A DNA stretch of 64,000 nt from Dokdonia sinensis. GTDB lineage: Bacteria > Bacteroidota > Bacteroidia > Flavobacteriales > Flavobacteriaceae. Shown here piece by piece: positions 33,968 through 43,273 of this stretch. The stretch is from the NCBI RefSeq assembly GCF_003688895.1, contig NZ_REFV01000007.1:1-64000 (forward strand), in the 5' to 3' direction. The stretch's first letter is position 1, and every line of letters begins with the position of its first letter. The notes beneath the pieces are model-generated. The model was not told the DNA's origin, made no database searches, and worked only from the letters and a program-made list of their open reading frames with translations. The position numbers and the translations under genes are program-made.

Positions 33968-34024
33968 CCCGCCAAAAGTACAATTATTGCCTGAAGGTTA
34001 AAAGAAGGGATATCGTTAGGTTTT

Positions 34025-34040
34025 AGCTTTTGCAAAAGCG
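34025..34040. repeat. Diverged palindrome AGCTTTTGCAAAAGCG
   Basis: Relative to CGCTTTCGCGAAAGCG the centre TCGCGA has become TTGCAA, so the palindrome is preserved by matching changes in both arms. It is intergenic, between porZ and gdhA. Confidence 0.6.
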
Positions 34041-34078
34041 TAACATTTATAATCATCACGCTTTAAAGGTAACAGAAT

Positions 34079-34106
34079 AAAAAAAGGACGACTAGAAGCC
34101 GTCCTT
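34079..34106 (-). terminator. Intrinsic terminator of gdhA
   Basis: On the minus strand AAGGACG (from 34106) pairs with CGTCCTT (34090-34084), followed by a T run (34085-34079). Confidence 0.9.
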
Positions 34107-34127
34107 AAATATTTAAAAGCTGAAGGG

Positions 34128-35477
<1,350 letters not shown>

Positions 35478-35655
35478 TTAGGTTGTATATAATTAATGTC
35501 GTTTTTAAACGTTTTTTAATAATGCAAATATAAGTTATCCTAAGATTTTGCTCTTTTATTTTTCGATTTTCGTAAAAATATGTATGTATTTTTAGGATTT
35601 TCCACTTTCAGGTCGGTATAGGGTAGTAAAAATTTCCCTGTGTCGCTAGATTTTA

Positions 35656-35663
35656 TATATTTG
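35656..35663 (+). promoter_or_regulatory. -7 element upstream of the THC0290_0291-type gene
   Basis: TATATTTG matches TAnnTTTG. The start site would be near 35670, which makes the ATG at 35688, not the GTG at 35640, the real start. Confidence 0.5.
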
Positions 35664-35687
35664 TCGCTGTCTCAAACTACCCCTCCT

Positions 35688-36518
35688 ATGAAAGCCAAAT
35701 ACCTACCATTGGCAATTTTAATGTTGTTTTTGACTCATACAGAGTTAAAAGCGCAATTTGGATTTTCTCACGAGATCGGTTTTATTACCGGTCCTGTGGC
35801 TTTTCAATCCGATTATGGTGAGCGAAGTGATTTTGAAACTAACGCAGGAAATGTTGGTTTTGGAATTGGAATCGTTCACTATCTCAATTTCTCTTATCGT
35901 GCAGACTGTAACTGTTACTCTCGCGACACCTACTTTAATGACCATTTTAAGGTGCGCAATGAGATAGATTATCACGTGACAAATCTTAACAATTTTGGAC
36001 CGGAAGCAAGTGATGATGATTTTGGAGGTCTAAAGCTAAGGAATCATAATGGTAAGGCAAAGGTTCTTGAATTAGGTACTCAACTAGAGTATTTTCCTAT
36101 GAGTATTCGCGATTTTGCCGCAGGGGTTTATAAAATTGCTCCATATTTTAGTTTTGGGGCACATTTTGTGTCTTACAATCCAGAAATAAGTTCAGATTTT
36201 GAAAATTATAACGGTTTAAATTCTCAAGTTCAGAATCCAAACACCGGCCAATTTGAATCTGTATTTTTTCAAGGTTTTCTTCCAGGTGATGGAAAATTCG
36301 GAGGATTAGATGATAGTCCAGGTTCTACTTGGGCAATTACCTTCAGCACAGGAATACGTTATAAATTAAGCGCCTACAGCGATTTGCTTCTGGATGCGAG
36401 ATGGCACTACTATACGAGTAACTGGGTAGACGGTTTAAATCCAGATCCGAGACCAGTTAACAGAGCAAACGATTGGATTTTCTGGTTAAATGTAGGGTAT
36501 ATTTATTACTTAGATTAA
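35688..36518 (+). CDS. Secreted THC0290_0291-like protein, probable outer membrane barrel
   Basis: 276 residues from ATG at 35688, where a signal peptide begins ('KYLPLAILMLFLTHTELKAQ'). 'FGFSHEIGFITGPVAFQSDYGERSDFETNAGNVGFGIGIVHYLNFSYR' and the Cys pair in 'DCNCYSRDTYFNDHFKVRNEIDYH' are typical of a flavobacterium-specific barrel family named after THC0290_0291. It ends in 'DWIFWLNVGYIYYLD', an amphipathic strand. Function unknown. An earlier GTG (35640) would place 16 residues before the signal peptide and is rejected. Confidence 0.85.
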   Translation: MKAKYLPLAILMLFLTHTELKAQFGFSHEIGFITGPVAFQSDYGERSDFETNAGNVGFGIGIVHYLNFSYRADCNCYSRDTYFNDHFKVRNEIDYHVTNLNNFGPEASDDDFGGLKLRNHNGKAKVLELGTQLEYFPMSIRDFAAGVYKIAPYFSFGAHFVSYNPEISSDFENYNGLNSQVQNPNTGQFESVFFQGFLPGDGKFGGLDDSPGSTWAITFSTGIRYKLSAYSDLLLDARWHYYTSNWVDGLNPDPRPVNRANDWIFWLNVGYIYYLD

Positions 36519-36527
36519 AGGTGTTTA

Positions 36528-36543
36528 AGCTTTCGCGAAAGCA
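36528..36543. repeat. Palindrome copy, 2 end mismatches, intergenic
   Basis: AGCTTTCGCGAAAGCA keeps a perfect 14-bp core (36529-36542). It lies 9 bp after the barrel gene, before the shared terminator. Confidence 0.93.
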
Positions 36544-36555
36544 AGATAAAAATAA

Positions 36556-36582
36556 AACAGCCTCCTACTTTAGAGGCTGTTG
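36556..36582. terminator. Bidirectional terminator
   Basis: ACAGCCTC (36557-36564) pairs with GAGGCTGT (36573-36580), flanked by an A-rich left side and T-rich right side. It serves the convergent barrel gene and the PLP enzyme gene. Confidence 0.85.
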
Positions 36583-36605
36583 TTTGTTTACAAAGCAGCG
36601 GGTGC

Positions 36606-37745
36606 TTATCCCAACGCTTGTTTAAGATCGTTTATTAAGTCTTCTTCATCTTCAATGCCTACACTTAATCTGATTAAAGAATCGCTTATGCCTAATTCCT
36701 CACGTTCTTTTTTGGGAATAGAGCCGTGGGTCATTGTTGCTGGATGTCCAGCAAGAGATTCTACACCTCCTAAACTTTCAGCAAGTGTTATTATTTTAAA
36801 TTTTTTTAAAATCTGTAACGCTCCCGCGAGCGAGTCTTCCTTAGTTGAAAAGGACATCATCCCTCCGAAATCGCTCATCTGATCCTTTGCAATATGGTGA
36901 TTGGGGTGATCTTCAAAACCAGGCCAGTACACTTTATTTACTTTAGGATGGTTTTTTAGATAGTGAGCTATGGCTTTTCCATTTTCACAATGGCGCTGCA
37001 TTCGTACATGCAAAGTTTTGATACCTCTCAGAGCTAGAAAACTGTCTTGCGGGCCGCAAATAGCACCGCTGGCATTTTGAATAAAATATAGCCTTTCTGC
37101 AAGTTTTTTATCTTTTACAACAAGAGCTCCTAAAACGAGATCGCTGTGCCCTCCTATATACTTTGTAGCGCTGTGCATCACGATGTCTGCTCCTAAGTCT
37201 AATGGCTGTTGTAGGTAAGGTGTGGCAAATGTATTATCTACCGCTAGGAGGATGTTATGCGCTTTGGCAACGTGTGCAACCGCTTTAATATCTATGATGT
37301 TCATCATAGGGTTCGTAGGGGTTTCTACCCAGATGAGTTTTGTATTATTAGTTACATAGTTTGCAATATTTTCTGCATTTTGCATCTTAACAAAATGAAA
37401 CTTAATCCCCCATTTTTTAAAAATGTTGGTAAATAATCTGTAGGTTCCTCCGTAAAGGTCGCTGGTAGATATAACCTCGTCTCCTGGATCGAGCAATTTT
37501 ATAATAGCATCTATAGCCGCAAGCCCAGAACCAAAGGCCAACCCAAATTCACCATTTTCAATACTTGCAAAAGCTTCCTCTAGGGCGTGGCGTGTAGGAT
37601 TTTTAGAACGACTATAAGCATAGCCTTTATGGTCGCCAGGAGCAGACTGTGCGTACGTTGAGGTCTGATAAATAGGAGTCATAACTGCTCCATAGGCTTT
37701 ATCTGGATGTTGCTTGCCGTGAATGGTCTTTGTGTTAAATTTCAT
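36606..37745 (-). CDS. Cystathionine gamma-synthase-like PLP enzyme
   Basis: 379 residues of the Cys/Met metabolism PLP family. 'YAYSRSKNPTRHALEEAFASIENGEFGLAFGSGLAAIDAI' is the N-terminal signature, 'AVDNTFATPYLQQPLDLGADIVMHSATKYIGGHSD' holds the PLP Asp and the Schiff-base Lys, and 'ESLGGVESLAGHPATMTH' is the C-terminal substrate site. It could be cystathionine gamma-synthase, gamma-lyase or an O-acylhomoserine sulfhydrylase; sequence reading alone does not separate these. Single gene. Confidence 0.92.
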   Translation of the reverse strand: MKFNTKTIHGKQHPDKAYGAVMTPIYQTSTYAQSAPGDHKGYAYSRSKNPTRHALEEAFASIENGEFGLAFGSGLAAIDAIIKLLDPGDEVISTSDLYGGTYRLFTNIFKKWGIKFHFVKMQNAENIANYVTNNTKLIWVETPTNPMMNIIDIKAVAHVAKAHNILLAVDNTFATPYLQQPLDLGADIVMHSATKYIGGHSDLVLGALVVKDKKLAERLYFIQNASGAICGPQDSFLALRGIKTLHVRMQRHCENGKAIAHYLKNHPKVNKVYWPGFEDHPNHHIAKDQMSDFGGMMSFSTKEDSLAGALQILKKFKIITLAESLGGVESLAGHPATMTHGSIPKKEREELGISDSLIRLSVGIEDEEDLINDLKQALG

Positions 37746-37792
37746 AAATGTAATTTGTAGTGTCTTACTCGAGTTATAAATGTACCACTCCC

Positions 37793-37824
37793 TTTGTGCA
37801 ATCCCAAAATTGCTCCTACCTTTA
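37793..37824 (+). promoter_or_regulatory. Bacteroidota-type promoter of the DUF3298 lipoprotein gene
   Basis: TTTG (37793-37796) and TACCTTTA (37817-37824) are 20 bp apart, close to the TTTG-N19-TAnnTTTG consensus. The predicted start (about 37831) lies after the first ATG (37829), which supports ATG 37853. Confidence 0.6.
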
Positions 37825-37852
37825 GGCTATGATTAACACCCCTTGCTACAGT

Positions 37853-38596
37853 ATGCGTATTTCTATCGTCACTTTAATTCTGTTTTTCTTTTTTTCAAGT
37901 TGTAAAGAGGCAGTTATATATGATTTTAAGCCCATTACTATACAAACAGAAGACTTTAAGGAATGTGTAGATGAGCAATGTCCCACCTTGTTCTTAGATT
38001 ATTTTGAGCTCACTTCCCCAAAATCCCTCACCGAAACGGTAAATCTCACCATTAAGAAACAATTCATCTCTCAGTTGGTTATCGATGGGCAGCAGTCCGA
38101 GACGATACAACAAGCTGCCGAAGTTTATTTAAATAACAGCCAGACCGCATATCCAGAAGACTCTATAATGTCTGCTCAGCACGAGCTAGAAATGATTCTT
38201 ACGCCCACCTATACCTCAGATGAGGTGTTAAGTATACAAACCAATTTTTATCAATTTTCAGGTGGAGCACACGGATATGGTGGCGTACTTTTTCAAAATT
38301 TTAATGTCAAGACCGGTGCCGAAATGACCATCCCAGAACTGTTTAAAGATGTGGAGGCGTTTACCGCTTTCGCGAAAGCGGAATTCCGCACCCAACAAGA
38401 AATACCTGATGGAGCATCCATAAACAGCACAGGATTTATGTTTGAAGACGATGTGTTTGCATTACCTGAAAACATAGGTTTTACAGACGAGGGAATGGTA
38501 CTTTATTACAATTCTTATGAAGTCTCTGCATATGCAGACGGCGCACAAGAAATCATTATCCCCTGGGAAACTGCCGAAGCGTATCTTAGCTTTTAA
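37853..38596 (+). CDS. Lipoprotein with PdaC/DUF4163 and DUF3298 domains
   Basis: 247 residues from ATG at 37853 ('RISIVTLILFFFFSSCKE', a lipobox with Cys at about 16). A DUF4163/PdaC-like domain (about 40-140, 'TLFLDYFELTSPKSLTETVNLTIKKQF') precedes a DUF3298 domain ('ANFYQFSGGAHGYGG'-type, here 'TNFYQFSGGAHGYGGVLFQNFNVKTGAEMTIPELFK'). Proteins of this layout (as in RsiV) bind envelope ligands; no catalytic residues are evident. The palindrome encodes 'TAFAKAEF' in DUF3298. The gene overlaps the convergent DinB gene by 11 bp. Confidence 0.88.
   Translation: MRISIVTLILFFFFSSCKEAVIYDFKPITIQTEDFKECVDEQCPTLFLDYFELTSPKSLTETVNLTIKKQFISQLVIDGQQSETIQQAAEVYLNNSQTAYPEDSIMSAQHELEMILTPTYTSDEVLSIQTNFYQFSGGAHGYGGVLFQNFNVKTGAEMTIPELFKDVEAFTAFAKAEFRTQQEIPDGASINSTGFMFEDDVFALPENIGFTDEGMVLYYNSYEVSAYADGAQEIIIPWETAEAYLSF
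38365..38380. repeat. Palindrome copy, exact, inside the DUF3298 gene
   Basis: Exact 16-mer (18-bp palindrome with its flanks, 38364-38381), read in the 'AFAKA' frame. Confidence 0.97.
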
Positions 38597-39050
38597 CTAA
38601 ACGTGAAAGCTGGATACAACATCCTAAATGTAATCCCTCGTGAAAATTGTTGAACTCAATCGCGTGCTCCACCTTAGAAAGCACACCTCCGGTAGTCGAT
38701 AGGGTGTACTCTTTAAAGTCTTTAAATACGCCAGCATTATAGTCTGCTTCTAGTTGCTGTAGCGTAGTATAGAGCATCTCTTTAATACTATCTACTTCGT
38801 CTTGAGTAACGGTGCGCTCTGGTTTTGTTCCTTTTTTATAGCTACTTATAAAATCCATTGGGATTTTAGGCGTGAGCCCAGAAAGTCCGTAAGTAAGTAA
38901 TTGTTGTGTAGCAAGTGAGTGACCGATATTCCAGATAATATTATTATTAAAACCTGACGGAATTGCATTGAGCTGCGCCAGCGTGTGGCCGTCTATAAAG
39001 CGTTCTAATATTTTTCTGTTTTTTAAATTAATATCAAAAGAGTAGTCCAT
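38586..39050 (-). CDS. DinB family protein
   Basis: 154 residues of the DinB/YfiT four-helix fold. 'IIWNIGHSLATQQLLTYGLSGL' carries one metal-binding His and 'EHAIEFNNFHEGLHLGCCIQL' the other two. Members are metal-dependent thiol transferases or have no known role. Convergent overlap with the DUF3298 gene. Confidence 0.88.
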   Translation of the reverse strand: MDYSFDINLKNRKILERFIDGHTLAQLNAIPSGFNNNIIWNIGHSLATQQLLTYGLSGLTPKIPMDFISSYKKGTKPERTVTQDEVDSIKEMLYTTLQQLEADYNAGVFKDFKEYTLSTTGGVLSKVEHAIEFNNFHEGLHLGCCIQLSRLVKS

Positions 39051-39097
39051 ACTGTTTAATTTTTTCTAAAAATACCCAAATCTGAAATGAGAGAAGG

Positions 39098-39105
39098 TAT
39101 TTTTG
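39098..39105 (+). promoter_or_regulatory. -7 element of the ArsC-like gene
   Basis: TATTTTTG (TAnnTTTG type) 50 bp before the ATG; no clear -33 element. Confidence 0.4.
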
Positions 39106-39154
39106 CACTTGAAAAAAAGATTAAACGCTATCATTTTTTTAATCGATTATCATT

Positions 39155-39508
39155 ATGAAGAAAATATACCACTTAAGCACTTGTAACACTTGCCAGCGTA
39201 TTATCAAGGAAATAAACCCAAGCGACGATGTCATTTTACAAGACATAAAAACTGAGGCTATTACTGAAGAGCAGCTAGAGGAAATGAAGGCTATGGTCGG
39301 CACTTATGAAGCATTATTCAGCAAGCGGGCACAATTGTACCGACAGCGAGGACTCAACGAGCAAAATTTATCCGAAGATGATTATAAACGATTGATTCTA
39401 GAACATTACACCTTCCTTAAACGTCCTGTGATGATTGTAAACGATGAGATTTTGGTAGGGAATAGTAAAAAAGTAGTCGCTGCTGCGACAGAAGCATTTT
39501 CTAAATAA
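39155..39508 (+). CDS. ArsC/Spx-family thioredoxin-fold protein
   Basis: 117 residues. 'KIYHLSTCNTCQRIIKEI' holds the CxxC active site at about residues 10-13, and 'FLKRPVMIVNDEILVGNSK' is the conserved C-terminal ArsC motif with its Arg and cis-Pro. It could be a glutaredoxin-dependent arsenate reductase or a thiol-stress protein of the YffB/Spx group; no arsenic resistance genes are adjacent. It is followed after 6 bp by an EamA transporter on the same strand. Confidence 0.92.
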   Translation: MKKIYHLSTCNTCQRIIKEINPSDDVILQDIKTEAITEEQLEEMKAMVGTYEALFSKRAQLYRQRGLNEQNLSEDDYKRLILEHYTFLKRPVMIVNDEILVGNSKKVVAAATEAFSK

Positions 39509-39514
39509 CGTTTT

Positions 39515-40423
39515 ATGTCTAAGCGCCACCTTGCGTTTCTTGCAGCCTTTGGCGCTAGTTTTATTTACGGGGTAAACCACACCCTTGCCAAAGATTTAAT
39601 GCCTACCTATATTCAAGCATATGGGTTTATAATGCTGAGGGTTTTGGGCGCGGCTGTTTTGTTCTGGATTACGAGTTTATTTTTTCCTCGCGAGAAGATT
39701 TACCGTAAAGACTGGTGGAGAATGATTCTATGTGCTCTCTTTGGGATGACCATTAATATGTTGATGTTTTTTAAGGGATTAGAGCTATCGACTCCTATTA
39801 ATAGTAGTGTTGTTATTACACTTTCACCTGTGATATTGCTCATTCTTTCAGCCTTTATGCTTAAAGAAAAAATCACCTTACTTAAAGGGGCAGGAATCGT
39901 GATTGGACTTGTTGGAGCGTTAGTCCTGATTTTATTTGGAGCGCAGCAGCAGGAAAATGCGCCTAATATACCGCTGGGCAATATTTTGTTTATTATTAAT
40001 GCGACGGCATATTCTTTTTATCTTGTTTTGGTAAAACCCTTAACTGCAAAATATTCGTCTGTAACCTTAATGAAATGGTTCTTTTTAATCGCGGTATTTA
40101 CAAATGCACCTGTCGCGCTACCCCAATTCCTGGAAGTACAATGGACGGAGCTGCCTCCTCGGGTAATGGGTGTGATGGCGTTTGTAGTCATAGGGACGAC
40201 CTATCTTACGTATCTTTTTAATGTTTTTGCGTTAAAGCAATTACGTCCTTCGACAATAGGAGCTTTTATTTATTTGCAGCCCGTTATTGCAACTTTAGTG
40301 GCAATACTTTTGGGCGCAGATTCTCTTACAACCATCCGTGTTCTTGCGGCCGCACTTATTTTCTTAGGCGTATATTTGAGTACAAGAAAAAACAAGAAGG
40401 CTGTTGAAGGTATTAAAAACTAA
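39515..40423 (+). CDS. EamA/DMT family transporter
   Basis: 302 residues with ten hydrophobic helices in two EamA repeats. The first ends near 'PVILLILSAFMLKEKITLLKGAGIVIGLVGALVLI', the second near 'LQPVIATLVAILLGADSLTTIRVLAAALIFLGVYLS', the typical internal duplication of drug/metabolite exporters. The substrate is not predictable. It follows the ArsC-like gene, and its 3' end overlaps the next gene by 20 bp. Confidence 0.93.
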   Translation: MSKRHLAFLAAFGASFIYGVNHTLAKDLMPTYIQAYGFIMLRVLGAAVLFWITSLFFPREKIYRKDWWRMILCALFGMTINMLMFFKGLELSTPINSSVVITLSPVILLILSAFMLKEKITLLKGAGIVIGLVGALVLILFGAQQQENAPNIPLGNILFIINATAYSFYLVLVKPLTAKYSSVTLMKWFFLIAVFTNAPVALPQFLEVQWTELPPRVMGVMAFVVIGTTYLTYLFNVFALKQLRPSTIGAFIYLQPVIATLVAILLGADSLTTIRVLAAALIFLGVYLSTRKNKKAVEGIKN

Positions 40424-41567
40424 GTATTGTTTCTCTATTTCTGAAGTGTCAGAGGATACTTTTAGGACTTTAGGTTGCGACCATAGTTTCTATTTTTCAA
40501 GGCATTTTCTCGCCGCTTTTGAAACCTCAAATCCTCACATCTCCTTTTCATACTTGCTTTTTTACGAGGATAAGAGTCCTGTTGCGCTTGCCATTTTACA
40601 ACAAATGGATGTAGCACTAGACAATGCTATAGAGAATCTTCCGCTTTCGGATAGGATTGCGAGGTCAGTGCAATGCTATCTTAACAACAGAAAATCCCGA
40701 GTTCTAGTTTGCGGGAACATTTTCTTGAGCGGTTCTTTTGGGTTGTATGTAAAAAATGGATTTTCTAAGAGAATGGTGTACGATACGCTTTCGCGAAAAC
40801 TTGCCCCGAACTTATTTCGGGAGTTCAAAAGTCTCAAAACTCAGCGTTCCAGCAATGTTTTTTTCCTCAAGGACTTCAATGCACAAGAAGATGCCTACGC
40901 AAACGTAGCTGAGCAACACCAGTTTCAATCATTTACGATGGAGCCGAACATGAGACTAGCGATAAATTGGCCAAGTTTTGAGAGATATAAAGAAAGTCTA
41001 AAGTCAAAATACCGTGTCAAGGTGAACAAGGCAGACACGACAAGTGCGTCTCTGATCGTTAAGCATTTGAACTCTGCAGAAATTTTAGAACACAAAAAAC
41101 GACTTGAAGAATTATACAGTAACGTAACAGAAGGAGCCACTTTTAATGCAGGCAAACTCAATATTGAAACCTATGTCCAGTTAAAAGATGCCTTCGGTAA
41201 AAATTTAATTTTCAACACCTATTGGAAAGATCAAGAATTAGTGGGCTTTGCAACCGGATTTAAGGTCGGAAAGCAACTAGATGCACATTTTATCGGGATA
41301 GATTATGAGTACAATAAACAGTTTGCCATTTACCCGCGTATGCTCAATGATTATGTGAGAATGGCAATCGATTTAGGTGTTGCAGAGGTAAATCTAGGAC
41401 GGACCGCCGCTGAAATTAAGAGCACATTAGGTGCTGTTCCAGAGCATTTACGCTGTTATGTTAAACACAAACGTTCTGTAGCAAATATGCTGTTTAAACC
41501 TTTAATTCGCCAGATTAAAATGACAGAGTTCAAACAGCATACGCCATTTAAGTCACTAAGCAAATAA
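40404..41567 (+). CDS. GNAT/FemAB-like acyltransferase
   Basis: 387 residues, TTG start overlapping the EamA gene. The C-terminal half is the double-GNAT type found in FemAB and BioF2 proteins: 'YKESLKSKYRVKVNKA', 'NTYWKDQELVGFATGFKVGKQLDAHFIGIDYEYNKQFAIYPRMLNDYVRMAIDLGVAEVNLGRTAAEIKSTLGA'. It probably transfers an acyl or aminoacyl group to a cell-wall or lipid substrate, which is unknown. The palindrome (two mismatches) encodes 'TLSRKL'. The start is uncertain because no good ATG lies near the conserved region. Confidence 0.82.
   Translation: MKVLKTKYCFSISEVSEDTFRTLGCDHSFYFSRHFLAAFETSNPHISFSYLLFYEDKSPVALAILQQMDVALDNAIENLPLSDRIARSVQCYLNNRKSRVLVCGNIFLSGSFGLYVKNGFSKRMVYDTLSRKLAPNLFREFKSLKTQRSSNVFFLKDFNAQEDAYANVAEQHQFQSFTMEPNMRLAINWPSFERYKESLKSKYRVKVNKADTTSASLIVKHLNSAEILEHKKRLEELYSNVTEGATFNAGKLNIETYVQLKDAFGKNLIFNTYWKDQELVGFATGFKVGKQLDAHFIGIDYEYNKQFAIYPRMLNDYVRMAIDLGVAEVNLGRTAAEIKSTLGAVPEHLRCYVKHKRSVANMLFKPLIRQIKMTEFKQHTPFKSLSK
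40786..40801. repeat. Palindrome copy, 2 mismatches, inside the acyltransferase gene
   Basis: CGCTTTCGCGAAAACT, read in the 'LSRK' frame. Confidence 0.88.
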
Positions 41568-41954
41568 TGGTCTATAGTGATTCCAGTACTTGTACATTAA
41601 ATATCCATTTAAAACTGCAACTAAAAGTGCTGGTCCTATATTAGGAAGATTTACAAATGCGTGAAACAAGACAATATTTACCGAAATGGGAACGAGTATT
41701 ACAAGTGCGAGTGGCACCCATTTCTTAATAACCAGTAACAATCCTACAAGGACCTCTGTAAAGCCCACAAGACCCATAACATATCCTTTTCCAGTAGCTT
41801 CCTGCCCAGAAAAACGAAGTGCTCTAAAGAGATGTTCTGCTTCTGGGTAGCCCGTAAAATCAAAGTCAGGCATAAACCAGAAAAATTTATTGAGTCCAAA
41901 GGTGAGGAGCAAAAGACCGAGTCCTACGCGGATGATTAAATTTACAATTTTCAT
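41556..41954 (-). CDS. DoxX family membrane protein
   Basis: 132 residues with four hydrophobic helices: 'LIIRVGLGLLLLTFGLNKFFWFMP' (the DoxX N-terminal signature), 'YVMGLVGFTEVLVGLLLVI', 'LALVILVPISVNIVLFHAFVNLP' and 'IGPALLVAVLNGYLMYKYW'. DoxX-like proteins are linked to redox balance; a specific partner is not evident here. It overlaps the convergent acyltransferase by 12 bp. Confidence 0.9.
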   Translation of the reverse strand: MKIVNLIIRVGLGLLLLTFGLNKFFWFMPDFDFTGYPEAEHLFRALRFSGQEATGKGYVMGLVGFTEVLVGLLLVIKKWVPLALVILVPISVNIVLFHAFVNLPNIGPALLVAVLNGYLMYKYWNHYRPLFA

Positions 41955-42038
41955 ATTAGTTGGTTTTTGGTTATTATGTTGTCTTAAGACGAAAATACAG
42001 AAAGCCCCTTACAAACAGCAAAGTACTTACTTCTTTAG

Positions 42039-42111
42039 ATCTCCCATCTCCCATCTCCCATCTCCCATCTCCCATCTCCCTGCTTCCTGCTTCCTGCTTC
42101 CTGCTTCCTGC
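42039..42111 (+). repeat. Two adjoining 7-bp tandem arrays upstream of trhO
   Basis: ATCTCCC is repeated six times (42039-42080), followed immediately by TGCTTCC four times (42081-42108) plus TGC. They end 12 bp before the -7 element of trhO. Confidence 0.97.
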
Positions 42112-42122
42112 AGTCTTTTCCC

Positions 42123-42130
42123 TATCTTTG
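42123..42130 (+). promoter_or_regulatory. -7 element of the trhO promoter
   Basis: TATCTTTG is a perfect TAnnTTTG. The region where a -33 element would lie (about 42100) falls inside the TGCTTCC array, which has no TTTG. Confidence 0.65.
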
Positions 42131-42165
42131 CACCTCATTTTTCATAACCCTTAAAAAAGTATAGC

Positions 42166-43203
42166 ATGCAACTGTACAACAGACTAAGCGCTATTGAAAG
42201 AGCAGCCCTCATCGACAAAGCGGGAGAGGAACGATTTACGCTGTCTTTCTATCAGTATGCCCGTATTGGGAATCCAGAAATATTTAGAAATCACTTATTC
42301 ATTGCTTGGGATGCAATGGAAGTCTTAGGGCGCATTTATGTGGCTCACGAGGGTATCAACGCCCAACTTTCGGTTCCTGCAAAGCGGTTCAATGAATTTA
42401 AAGATTTTCTAGACGGTATCGATTTTCTTGAAAATGTGCGTCTCAACATTGCGATAGAGCAAGACAACAAATCTTTCTTAAAACTTAAAGTAAAAGTGCG
42501 CAACAAGATTGTAGCAGATGGACTGAATGATGAAACCTTTGATGTTACTAATAAAGGAGTGCACGTAGATGCGGCAGCTTTTAATGAACTTATTGAGGAT
42601 GACAATACTGTTTTGGTAGATATGCGCAATCATTACGAGAGTGAGATCGGCCATTTTAAAAATGCCGTTACTCCAGATGTAGATACATTTAGAGACTCAT
42701 TAGATATCATCGAAGAAGATTTAAAAGACCACAAGGAAGACAAGAAACTTGTGATGTATTGTACAGGTGGCATACGATGTGAGAAAGCGAGTGCCTATTT
42801 TAAACACAAGGGCTTTAAAAATGTGTACCAGTTGGAAGGTGGAATTATCGAGTATGCGCGCCAAGTAAAGTCACAACATCTAGAGAATAAATTTAAGGGA
42901 AAGAACTTCGTTTTTGACCATCGTCGTGGTGAACGTATTTCTGATGATGTAATTTCCAATTGTCATCAATGCGGTAAGCCTTGTGATACTCATGAGAATT
43001 GTGCAAACGAGGCCTGTCACTTGCTTTTTATACAATGTGAAGAATGTGCAGCGGTAATGGAAAATTGCTGTAGTACGGATTGTATGGAGATAAATAGACT
43101 TCCTTACGAGGAGCAAAAGGCATTACGTAGCGGTAAAGGAAACAGTAATAAAATATTTAAGAAAGGACGCTCTGAGAAGTTGAAATTCCAGAAGAAGACT
43201 TAA
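42166..43203 (+). CDS. trhO: tRNA uridine(34) hydroxylase TrhO (rhodanese-related)
   Basis: 345 residues. TrhO makes 5-hydroxyuridine at the tRNA wobble position. An N-terminal acylphosphatase-like domain ('YVAHEGINAQLSVPAKRFNEF') precedes a rhodanese domain ('NTVLVDMRNHYESEIGHFKNAV', active loop 'MYCTGGIRCEKASAYFKHKGFKNVYQLEGGI'). A Cys-rich tail ('CHQCGKPCDTHENCANEACHLLFIQCEECAAVMENCC') probably binds zinc and is shared by longer family members. Its promoter adjoins two tandem repeat arrays; a strong terminator follows. Confidence 0.96.
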   Translation: MQLYNRLSAIERAALIDKAGEERFTLSFYQYARIGNPEIFRNHLFIAWDAMEVLGRIYVAHEGINAQLSVPAKRFNEFKDFLDGIDFLENVRLNIAIEQDNKSFLKLKVKVRNKIVADGLNDETFDVTNKGVHVDAAAFNELIEDDNTVLVDMRNHYESEIGHFKNAVTPDVDTFRDSLDIIEEDLKDHKEDKKLVMYCTGGIRCEKASAYFKHKGFKNVYQLEGGIIEYARQVKSQHLENKFKGKNFVFDHRRGERISDDVISNCHQCGKPCDTHENCANEACHLLFIQCEECAAVMENCCSTDCMEINRLPYEEQKALRSGKGNSNKIFKKGRSEKLKFQKKT

Positions 43204-43224
43204 TTTTAAAAATGATTAAAAAAG

Positions 43225-43254
43225 AACGGGCAGCAAATTTTTGCTGCCCGTTTT
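43225..43254. terminator. Strong bidirectional terminator
   Basis: A 13-bp perfect stem, AACGGGCAGCAAA (43225-43237) with TTTGCTGCCCGTT (43240-43252), with A-rich left and T-rich right flanks. It serves convergent trhO and the M23 gene. Confidence 0.95.
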
Positions 43255-43273
43255 ATTATATACAATAATAAGC

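Noticed and set aside
42039-42111. CRISPR-like array
   Set aside because: Units are 7 bp with no spacers and no cas genes are present; these are simple tandem repeats.
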